From contig NZ_JADEWT010000065.1 of the NCBI RefSeq assembly GCF_015207505.1, forward strand, positions 1-35,129: a stretch of DNA of 35,129 nt. Reading direction: 5' to 3'. Numbering within the stretch: position 1 is the first letter of the stretch; every line of letters starts with the position of its first letter. The position numbers and the translations under genes were made by a program. The notes beneath the pieces are model-generated. The model was not told the DNA's origin and did no database searches. It was given only the letters and a program-made list of their open reading frames with translations. The stretch is from Tychonema sp. LEGE 06208 (GTDB lineage: Bacteria; Cyanobacteriota; Cyanobacteriia; Cyanobacteriales; Microcoleaceae). Below, piece by piece: positions 8,947 to 15,009 of this stretch.

Positions 8947-9080
8947 TTTGCCTCACCCAAAGCTGGACTTATTGTACCGGTTATAAATAGTGCGTCAAAC
9001 CTTTTTTGCGTAACTCATATTTAACCACCTGAAGAATCTGGGTTTTGCATTTAATAGTGCTGTCCCCCGATTTTTGGCAA

Positions 9081-9166
9081 TAGACTAGCAATTGCATAAA
9101 TCGGAAAATACCCTAAAATCATCTGCGTCAATCAGTGTTGCATCTGCCCGATATCTGCGGTTTCTG
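9081..9166 (+). repeat. About 85-bp dispersed repeat, copy 2
   Basis: Full-length match in the same orientation to 719-802 (shared ACTAGCAATTGCA start and ATCTGCGGTT end). It occupies the 393-base gap between the PAS kinase and the TIGR03792 gene, where no other gene was seen. Like copy 1 it lies 3' of a sensor kinase gene. Confidence 0.7.
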
Positions 9167-9289
9167 GATGGAGAGAAGACTTCTGCAACTCAAGACTATT
9201 GCACCGCTGGCTAACTCCATAAAAAATCCTTTTTTTCAAAGCCGGAGATGCTCCATAAGCGCCCTGTGCGACGGTAGAGTCCATGCTAA

Positions 9290-9310
9290 AATCTAAAACC
9301 TAAAATCTCA
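9290..9310 (+). repeat. AATCTAA heptamer run
   Basis: AATCTAA, AACCTAA, AATCTCA at exact 7-base period, ending 29 bases before the start codon of the TIGR03792 gene. This is the same family as 24220-24247 upstream of xseA. Confidence 0.55.
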
Positions 9311-9339
9311 AATCGGTTGATTTATAAAGGAAAAATAAT

Positions 9340-9633
9340 ATGGTAATTGAGTGGCTGAAATTTAAAGTACCTCCCGAAAAGTGGGAGCAGTTTATCCTGC
9401 GAGATGAAGAAGTTTGGACAGCAGGACTAAAAAAAATCCCCGGTTTTTTGGGTAAGGAAATTTGGGTGGATGCGGTGGAAAATGAGGTGGTGATGTTGAT
9501 CCGCTGGGAAACTAGGGAGAAGTGGAAGTCGGTGTCACAAAGCACAATCGAGGAGTTGGATACCCAAATGGGCGATTTGCAAATTGCGATCGCCGAAAGT
9601 CGCGAATATCAAGTTCCCCACTTCTTGGCTTAG
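9340..9633 (+). CDS. TIGR03792 family protein
   Basis: A 97-residue protein that matches the cyanobacterial TIGR03792 family over its length: the opening VIEWLKF, the DEEVWTAGL helix, GFLGKEIWV, the strand MLIRWETREKW and the closing SREYQV. The fold is expected to be a ferredoxin-like antibiotic-biosynthesis-monooxygenase type. The function is unknown. ATG 9340 has AAAGGA (9327-9332) at good distance. The stop is followed at once by a heptamer repeat array. Confidence 0.85.
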   Translation: MVIEWLKFKVPPEKWEQFILRDEEVWTAGLKKIPGFLGKEIWVDAVENEVVMLIRWETREKWKSVSQSTIEELDTQMGDLQIAIAESREYQVPHFLA

Positions 9634-9687
9634 TTAGTCATTAGTCATTAGTCATTAGTGATTAATCATTAGTCATTAGTGATTAGT
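9632..9687. repeat. Heptanucleotide array (AGTCATT)n
   Basis: Eight or so units of TTAGTCA/TTAGTGA at 7-base period, beginning in the stop codon of the TIGR03792 gene (9631-9633). Its right end supplies the stop codon (9683-9685, minus strand) of the truncated vapC. Such short tandemly repeated repetitive sequences are well known in filamentous cyanobacteria. Confidence 0.85.
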
Positions 9688-9772
9688 ATGGTTGGTGGGT
9701 GAGCGCTGTGACTTGCGGATGATTGTAGAGAATCAGTGAAATACAATCGGTATCCAGAATATATCGACACAC
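9683..9772 (-). pseudogene. VapC PIN-domain toxin, 5' remnant
   Basis: The minus strand from GTG 9772 encodes MCRYILDTDCISLILYNHPQ followed by VTALTHQPY and a stop. RYILDTD with Asp in the first strand, then ISL, is the start of PIN-domain VapC toxins and carries the first catalytic Asp. GAGG lies about 8 bases before the GTG. After about 27 toxin codons the frame runs into the heptamer array and ends in it; the remaining 100 or so residues are gone. No antitoxin gene is recognisable directly upstream, where a dispersed repeat begins. Confidence 0.65.
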
Positions 9773-9837
9773 AAAAATCTACCTCTACAGATAATAGGGA
9801 TCGCCTTTTATTTTGGTGGGGCTCTCGCTCTTAATGC

Positions 9838-9930
9838 GTGAAGGGCGATCGCACTCCGTAAAACGATCGCAGTGTTTGGTATTTGGTGTCAGGGGCGATC
9901 GGGCTACCCCTTGCTTTCCACCTATGCAAG
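9838..9930 (+). repeat. HIP1-rich dispersed repeat, copy 1
   Basis: Contains GGGCGATCGCACTCCGTAAA, then CGCAGTGTTTGGTATTTGGT and GTCAGGGGCGATCG. The same order is found at 10903-11125 (with an insertion) and 12211-12376. No coding potential. Together with the vapC remnant it fills the gap between the TIGR03792 gene and brnA. Confidence 0.7.
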
Positions 9931-9982
9931 GACAGATAACCTGGAAACTTTCGGTTCTGATTTGTTGTGCTGTGTGCGCTAC

Positions 9983-10455
<473 letters not shown>

Positions 10456-10577
10456 ATATCTATTCTACTCTCAAGCAGAAGAGGGAGGTTGGCAATTGCC
10501 TAGCTTACTGCTCTATTTTACTATTTAGGGCAAAATGGCGAAAATCAAAAATGTCAAGGTGACTGACTTCTAGGAAC

Positions 10578-10840
10578 TCATAGACTCTGAGGAATATTGA
10601 ACTGCTGCTGTAGCGCTGTCATGGCTTTCTCGACTGGAATTCCTTCACCTCGATCGAAGCTTTCGAGTCCTTTGCGGATGCCGATAATGGCTTCGAGGTA
10701 GTCGATGCGCTCCTTCTGTTGTTCGTAGGTATTGACTTTGGGGTGTGGAGGCGATTTGAGCGCACTAAGCTAAGAAGATCCGCAAGTAGTTCGTCAGGGG
10801 TGCTATCGATTGCTTGGATGAGGAGTTCTTTGATGGTCAT
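10578..10840 (-). pseudogene. Antitoxin-like gene with 1-base frameshift
   Basis: ATG 10840 opens MTIKELLIQAIDSTPDELLA and LLSLVRSNRLHTP. The same frame then reads a low-complexity Ser/Thr-rich tail, but the next frame gives KVNTYEQQKERIDYLEA, IIGIRKGLESFDRGEG and IPVEKAMTALQQQFNI to a stop at 10578-10580. The second half has the helix plus GL-x-D-x-GEGIPVEKAM form common at the C-terminus of small antitoxins. The break falls at a run of four C on the coding strand; one missing C explains it. The upstream ATG at 10915 would add 25 residues that overlap a repeat and is not favoured. No toxin gene is adjacent. Confidence 0.6.
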
Positions 10841-10902
10841 CGCGGCATTTGGTGGAGGATTGATACACTGATTGTAACGAGTGTCGATCGATCGTTGTAC
10901 GA

Positions 10903-11125
10903 GTTGCGATCGCACCTCCGTACAAGCATCGCAGTGTTTGGTAAGTAGTAAGACACAATTAATTACACAAAACTCTGGGCTACAAGCCTTGTCTAGTAAA
11001 GAATCAGCAAAAAATCAGTGTGTAATTAATTCTGTCCAATTACTTATTTGGTGTCAGGGGCGATCGATCTTTCATTTTAGGCGATCGGTCATCGGAAACA
11101 ACAAAGGGATCTCGCTATCTATGCA
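10903..11125 (+). repeat. HIP1-rich dispersed repeat, copy 2 (interrupted)
   Basis: Starts TGCGATCGCACCTCCGTACA, continues CGCAGTGTTTGGTA, is split by a 101-bp element (10944-11044), and resumes TATTTGGTGTCAGGGGCGAT, then TTCATTTTAGGCGATCGGTC and AACAACAAAGGGATCTC. The second half matches 12303-12352 closely. Confidence 0.75.
10944..11044. mobile_element. 101-bp MITE with 26-bp inverted ends and TA duplication
   Basis: The left end AGTAGTAAGACACAATTAAT and the right end (reverse complement) AGTAATTGGACAGAATTAAT agree at 22 of 26 positions when carried on through TACACA. The element is flanked by TA on both sides (10942-10943 and 11045-11046). Removing the element and one TA restores the sequence TTTGGTATTTGGTG seen uninterrupted at copies 1 and 3 of the surrounding repeat. 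TA duplication and this size fit a non-autonomous relative of IS630/Tc1-mariner elements. It has no coding capacity and needs a transposase in trans. Confidence 0.85.
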
Positions 11126-11213
11126 AGCATTTCACTATTTAGTATTTGCTTTGGTGAAGAGTTTTGAGGTAAACTAGAATCGCTCGAAGTTTCTGGAGTC
11201 TGACTAGGAAACA

Positions 11214-11477
11214 ATGAAACTGCGCTCGCATATTGGATGTGATGGCATATTGCTTAAACAAATGCCCGCTGAGTTTAAAGATACTTCTGTTGAAGTGGTA
11301 GTAGTTGTACAGCATCTACCATCTGAGGAAGTTAAACCGAAGTATAACGCTTGGGGAAAGGTGACTACTAAAAAATCAATTCAAGCAGCAATTGCTAGAA
11401 TGCTACAACTGCGGAAAGAAATTGCTTTGGCTCAAAGCTCAATCCGTTCCATGATTGAAGAAGGGCGCAGGTTTTAA
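11214..11477 (+). CDS. VapB-like antitoxin
   Basis: An 87-residue protein: an N-terminal strand-rich part (CDGILLKQMPAEFKDTSVEV and VVVVQHL) that looks like the AbrB/MazE-type or cyanobacterial antitoxin fold, and a C-terminal segment ending ISS-like helix plus SIRSMIEEGRRF. The tail IRxMIEEGRR is typical of antitoxins placed directly before PIN toxins. Its stop overlaps the ATG of the toxin remnant (TAATG at 11475-11479), the usual vapBC coupling. Antitoxin intact, toxin lost. Confidence 0.7.
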   Translation: MKLRSHIGCDGILLKQMPAEFKDTSVEVVVVVQHLPSEEVKPKYNAWGKVTTKKSIQAAIARMLQLRKEIALAQSSIRSMIEEGRRF

Positions 11478-11533
11478 TGCAGTTTGTATTGGATTGTTGT
11501 GTTTGCCTTCTTCATCATCACCACACCCGCTGA
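11477..11533 (+). pseudogene. VapC toxin, 5' stub
   Basis: ATG 11477 encodes MQFVLDC, the standard beginning of a PIN-domain VapC with its first catalytic Asp, coupled to the antitoxin stop. After that the sequence becomes the 3' end of the opposite-strand vapC (its stop is at 11518-11520), and the frame ends at 11533. The junction near 11498-11517 is thus a deletion or recombination point between two convergent vapBC loci. Confidence 0.65.
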
Positions 11534-11922
11534 ATTGGATAAGCATCAAAAGCCTCATCACGACTAATCAAAACCAGCGAATGATTCATCGTCTGTGCTA
11601 CCAAAATGCGATTGCGCTAAGCGCACGCTACGCTAACGAACGGAGCTCGATGATGCAGTGGAAGACTTGTGTAAATCTCAGTATCTTCAAATGTAATTGG
11701 TAAAATTTGAGCGTTAATGTATTCCAATTCTTTTGGCAGATATTCAAACCCTCGATTCAGTTGAAGCTTGCCAACATTAATTTTAATGGAGATTTCCCAC
11801 AGGCTGGCAATACTAAAATACAAACCTGTTTTAGTATCGATCGCTTCTTTGGCTTTACTACCGAGATTGGAATCGCCAAGCAAGTACCACAGAAAGGCAT
11901 GAGTATCTAAAAGAAATTCCAT
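11518..11922 (-). pseudogene. vapC: VapC PIN-domain toxin stopped by a 24-bp insertion
   Basis: The frame from ATG 11922 starts MEFLLDTHAFLWYLL, has ASLWEISIKINVGKL and LPLHHRAPF, then reads VSVACA-stop-R and resumes NRILVAQTMNHSLVLIS, RDEAFDAYPIQRVW to a stop at 11518-11520. Without the 24 inserted bases (11613-11636) the protein is 126 residues and continuous, with the expected HHR-x-PFDR-ILVAQ block; the insert is in frame but carries TAG. The truncated form lacks the last 33 residues including the conserved late Asp. One base separates it from the antitoxin gene at 11924. A cyanobacterial type II toxin ribonuclease now probably inactive. Confidence 0.85.
11613..11636. repeat. 24-bp small dispersed repeat (copy A) in vapC
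   Basis: Plus strand begins TGCGCTAAGCGC and ends ACGCTACGCTAA. It sits between GCGAT (11608-11612) and CG (11637-11638), so its removal restores GCGATCG, a HIP1-like site, and the vapC reading frame. It shares GCTACGCT with copy B at 12229-12252. Confidence 0.8.
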
Positions 11923-11923
11923 G

Positions 11924-12145
11924 TTATGTATATTCCTTTAAATCTTCCAGCGGTTCATCGAAATCATCAGACATAACGATTTGACCGGCCCAGCTACCAT
12001 AACCATGAGGTTGTTCAAGTTGTTCTGGAGATGATTCAGTTTTTGCGTGTTTTTCAAGTAAATATTTTGCATAATGCAATATCTCTTGTTTTAGAGATTC
12101 TGGCATCTTGACGACAGTTTGAAAAATCTGTAGATCGATAGTCAT
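11924..12145 (-). CDS. DUF2281-type antitoxin (VapB-like)
   Basis: A 73-residue protein from ATG 12145: MTIDLQIFQTVVKMPESLKQ, EILHYAKYLLEKHAK, a linker, and MSDDFDEPLEDLKEYT. This is the DUF2281 pattern (an N-terminal helix pair and a C-terminal DFDEPLEDFxEY toxin-binding tail) found beside PIN toxins in cyanobacteria. A longer reading from ATG 12271 runs into a dispersed repeat and is not favoured. It is followed one base later by vapC, now interrupted, so the antitoxin is free of its toxin. Confidence 0.8.
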   Translation of the reverse strand: MTIDLQIFQTVVKMPESLKQEILHYAKYLLEKHAKTESSPEQLEQPHGYGSWAGQIVMSDDFDEPLEDLKEYT

Positions 12146-12210
12146 GATTTTTCTGCAATTTTTACGCTTATCATGCTTACTCATTATACTGTAATTGCAG
12201 TCAGAAGGTA

Positions 12211-12376
12211 TTTGGTGCCAGGGGCGATTCCCTACGGGATAGCTACGCTTCACGCACCTCCGTACAATCATCGCAGTGTTTGGTATTTAGCGTGAAGGGC
12301 GATCGCTTTTTCATTTTAGGCGATCGGTCATCAGAAACAACAAAGGGATCTCAGTTTTGATGCGTGAGGGGCGATC
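12211..12376 (+). repeat. HIP1-rich dispersed repeat, copy 3
   Basis: Contains GGTATTTGGTGCCAGGGGCGAT, a 24-bp insertion, GCACCTCCGTACAATCATCG, CAGTGTTTGGTATTTAGCGT, then TTCATTTTAGGCGATCGGTC and AACAACAAAGGGATCTC. It matches copy 2 on both sides of that copy's MITE, giving the empty site for it, while copies 1 and 2 give the empty site for the 24-bp insertion here. Confidence 0.7.
12229..12252. repeat. 24-bp small dispersed repeat (copy B)
   Basis: Begins TCCCTACGGGAT and ends AGCTACGCTTCA. It lies exactly between GCGAT (12224-12228) and CGCACCTCCG; copies 1 and 2 of the host repeat have GCGATCGCAC at this point without it. It is thus an insertion in a HIP1 octamer. Confidence 0.85.
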
Positions 12377-12390
12377 GCTTGCAGGTCGAT

Positions 12391-13077
12391 CTAAACTGGG
12401 GGATTGGTCTTGAGGTGTACAAGGTCTTCAAGCTGTTCACGAAAGACTCTAACTCGCTCAAATAAGGTTTTTCCAGTGTCTACTAAAGCTTCGGGAGGGG
12501 TACTGACTTCTAGGTTGGCGATACGCCCCTTAATTGCCATCCGAGCATAGAAAAAACGCCATCTTTGCCTGTTAATCTGCACCACAAACCACAGCAAATC
12601 GTTGAGGCTCATCTTGTACTTGGGCAACAAAACCCGAACTGAACTGCCACCGTTGCCCCTTGCCATAAATGACCAGGGCTGTAACGCTGCTTTGCCAAAA
12701 GCAGTAATCGTGATGCCGCCTTGCTCAAACACCTCCTCTGGAACAGGATCAATCAAGCTGATAATGCTGTTGGTCGAGTCACCACTACTGATATAGGGAA
12801 TCGCGCCTTCAATATAATTTTTTTCACCTATCGAGCGTCCATTCTTAATGTCGAAGTATTTGGAAAGTGTTCCATGAGTTCCATAAGGTAATTCATTACC
12901 GTCATCCTCTTCATCTGCAACCCCAAAATCTTCAAGAACAACATCAGCCAAGTCTGGCATCAAAGTCACGGCTTCAAAGATGCCGCGCATAGCTTCACTT
13001 CGTAAACGTTCAAATTCGCGCTCTGAGAGTTTAGGTTGAGGTAGCCATTGTTGTGGACTCCACTCGATATTGCTCAT
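12391..13077 (-). CDS. Restriction-modification specificity subunit (single TRD)
   Basis: A 228-residue HsdS-like protein. After a 60-residue N-terminal part comes one target-recognition domain: GTLSKYFDIKNGRS, AIPYISSGDSTNSI, GGITITAFGKAALQPW, MARGNGGSSVRVLLPKY and the closing strand KGRIANLEVSTPP. A C-terminal helix (residues about 200-222) would be the spacer. Type I HsdS normally has two such domains in 400 or so residues, so this is half-sized, like subunits that pair as dimers or the B subunit of BcgI-type enzymes. Its ATG overlaps the stop of the methyltransferase gene by four bases (ATGA), so the two are translationally coupled and form one enzyme. It should choose the DNA target. Confidence 0.8.
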   Translation of the reverse strand: MSNIEWSPQQWLPQPKLSEREFERLRSEAMRGIFEAVTLMPDLADVVLEDFGVADEEDDGNELPYGTHGTLSKYFDIKNGRSIGEKNYIEGAIPYISSGDSTNSIISLIDPVPEEVFEQGGITITAFGKAALQPWSFMARGNGGSSVRVLLPKYKMSLNDLLWFVVQINRQRWRFFYARMAIKGRIANLEVSTPPEALVDTGKTLFERVRVFREQLEDLVHLKTNPPV

Positions 13078-14732
13078 GGGAGAATGTCACATCCTTCTAC
13101 GACTGTGACTAATTCAGAAATCACCGTTTGACCTTTCATAAAAACATGAAATTGGTTGACAATCTCATCAATCTGATTGCCTGCTCGTTCCACACGCTTA
13201 CCCTTAAGCTTTTCATATCCATCATTCCAAATTCGCGCCATGAATATTTTGTCAGTTGAGGCAAGAGGTACATGAGCTTCAGCAACCATGATCGAGGTTG
13301 GTGCAGCAGTCGGATAAAACAAGTCTTCAGGAAGGCTAATCATGGCGAGGAGTTTATGTTTGAGCAGAAAACGTTGTCGCCATGCGTTGTGATTCATATC
13401 GGCGAAAATTCCAGCATATACAACTACAGTCAATAATCCACCTGGTTCTAGTGCATCTATTGCTCGGTCAACAAATAGATACTCCGGCTCCTCGTCTTGG
13501 GAAAACGGCGGGTTTAGAAACGCTCTAGTGCATCTACGATGTACAACCGAGAAGGTATTTTCGTCAAAGCAGCTTTCGTTATAAATATGACTTTTACCAT
13601 CTCCTCGAAAGAACATATTGAGCATCGAAAGCGCCCAAACAGTCGGATTAGTATCAAAACCAATAATTGAATCTTTGACCTTCTCAATTTCAGCAGCACT
13701 ACGAGCTTGTTGCATCATGGCATCAAATGCAGCAACGAGAAAACCGCCTGTACCCGCAGCAATATCAATAATCCGATCTCGTACACTAACTCCAACTAAT
13801 TCGGCACACATCCGCGTAATATGTCGTGGCGTAAAAACAATTCCCAGCGCATTATTGTCATAGCCATAACGCAAAAATGCTTCGTAGAACATTCCCAAAA
13901 AATCAGCATCTGTTTGTATGACTGAACGAACATTGAGGCGTTTTAGTGTATTGACAACTCGACCAATATAAGGAGCAAGGCGATTAAAATCTGCCCCGGA
14001 TAAACGCAGAGCATCTTTGAGTCGTTCTTTATTTTGATTGGGTAGTTTATGTGCGTCATTAATAGCGTTGTTAACAAGTGTATTAACTGAGTTCAACGCA
14101 TTAGTATTGCTTGTATCTATTTGTCCATGATACATTGCCAAAACTAAAGCACCAATAACTTTAGGACGAAGTGGAGCTTCTATTTTCGCACTGCGTAGAA
14201 TACGACTCGTTTCAATTGCTGCATCAACAAATTCAGCTTGTGATGGTACACTCACTGTTGTTAATCCATTATCGGCTTTCAACGCAATTTCAACTTCTGC
14301 TTTGGTTGGAAAGGTAGTTAGGGGGAATCCATGTGAAGTGAGAGCAATCCATCCCTGATGAGTCAGAAAAGAAACACTAATTTCAAACCCTTTATCTTCT
14401 TCGCCCGCAGCACCAACCGCTACTTTGATACTGTATTTACCTGTTGTATTAATTTTATCAGCGTAATCCTCTGCTTCTTTTTGTGCTTGTTTCAGTTTAC
14501 CTGCTTCATTTTTTGCCTCGACAATAATCGTGGGATCACCTACCAAACAAAAAAGAAAATCCGGGCGATCGCCTTTAAGACCAATGTTATGGAAATAAGC
14601 CTCTATTTCTTGTTCTTCTAAAACATCTCCTCCACTACTAATATGACGGAGATCCCAACCACGACGTTCAGCTTCACGCCGAACATAATAGCGACAACGA
14701 TTTTCCGATCTTCGATTTTGTTTTGGAGCCAT
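13074..14732 (-). CDS. Nuclease-N6-adenine methyltransferase fusion (BcgI-like)
   Basis: A 552-residue protein. N-terminal PD-(D/E)xK-type nuclease domain: E40 in a helix, RPDFLF with D58, then IIVEAK with E72 and K74. A linker (about 110-260) leads to an HsdM-type methyltransferase: MFYEAFLRYGY (281-291), the FTPRHI element (300-305), motif I DIAAGTGGF (323-331) and motif IV NPPF (407-410), followed by LPEDLFYPTAAPTSIMV. All catalytic residues look intact. Having cutting and methylation in one chain with a separate specificity subunit and no helicase HsdR is the arrangement of BcgI-type (type IIB) and related IIG systems. A family with an HSDR_N-like N-terminus but no nuclease role is the alternative. 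No clear Shine-Dalgarno is seen before ATG 14732. Confidence 0.82.
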   Translation of the reverse strand: MAPKQNRRSENRCRYYVRREAERRGWDLRHISSGGDVLEEQEIEAYFHNIGLKGDRPDFLFCLVGDPTIIVEAKNEAGKLKQAQKEAEDYADKINTTGKYSIKVAVGAAGEEDKGFEISVSFLTHQGWIALTSHGFPLTTFPTKAEVEIALKADNGLTTVSVPSQAEFVDAAIETSRILRSAKIEAPLRPKVIGALVLAMYHGQIDTSNTNALNSVNTLVNNAINDAHKLPNQNKERLKDALRLSGADFNRLAPYIGRVVNTLKRLNVRSVIQTDADFLGMFYEAFLRYGYDNNALGIVFTPRHITRMCAELVGVSVRDRIIDIAAGTGGFLVAAFDAMMQQARSAAEIEKVKDSIIGFDTNPTVWALSMLNMFFRGDGKSHIYNESCFDENTFSVVHRRCTRAFLNPPFSQDEEPEYLFVDRAIDALEPGGLLTVVVYAGIFADMNHNAWRQRFLLKHKLLAMISLPEDLFYPTAAPTSIMVAEAHVPLASTDKIFMARIWNDGYEKLKGKRVERAGNQIDEIVNQFHVFMKGQTVISELVTVVEGCDILP

Positions 14733-14889
14733 GCACTGTTAACAAGCTAACTATTAATGAGAATGCAACTGCGCTCTAACACACTGTTACAAGGTATAAA
14801 ACTGCAAGCGTTCAATATCTCAATTTACGCTTTAATACTTCTTCTATTTTCCTTGTAAATCAAAGGTTTGTCTAGCCAAAAATGCTGGA

Positions 14890-14911
14890 TTTTGTTGGCA
14901 ATTTTGTTGGC
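14890..14911 (+). repeat. Direct repeat TTTTGTTGGC in divergent control region
   Basis: TTTTGTTGGC occurs at 14890-14899 and 14902-14911 in the 277-base region between the divergent restriction and NB-ARC genes. A possible operator pair; no factor is known. Confidence 0.4.
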
Positions 14912-14934
14912 TACTCCAACTCGCCTTATGTAAA

Positions 14935-14980
14935 AAATGTTTGTAAATGCCAGAAAATGTTGAAAAATGTTAGGTATAAT
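14935..14980 (+). promoter_or_regulatory. Promoter with four AAATG boxes at 10-bp phase
   Basis: AAATG occurs at 14935, 14945, 14955 and 14965, exactly 10 bases apart, and a perfect TATAAT follows at 14975-14980, in the same phase. The -35 position has no TTGACA-like hexamer and is covered by the boxes. This suggests an activator- or curvature-dependent promoter for the NB-ARC gene, whose start codon lies 30 bases downstream. Confidence 0.6.
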
Positions 14981-15009
14981 ACGGAAAATCACAACATCTA
15001 CGATGCTGC

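Noticed and set aside
10881..11177. 98-codon plus-strand open frame
   Set aside because: It covers the dispersed repeat and the MITE; its sequence is repeat-derived and has no protein-like composition.
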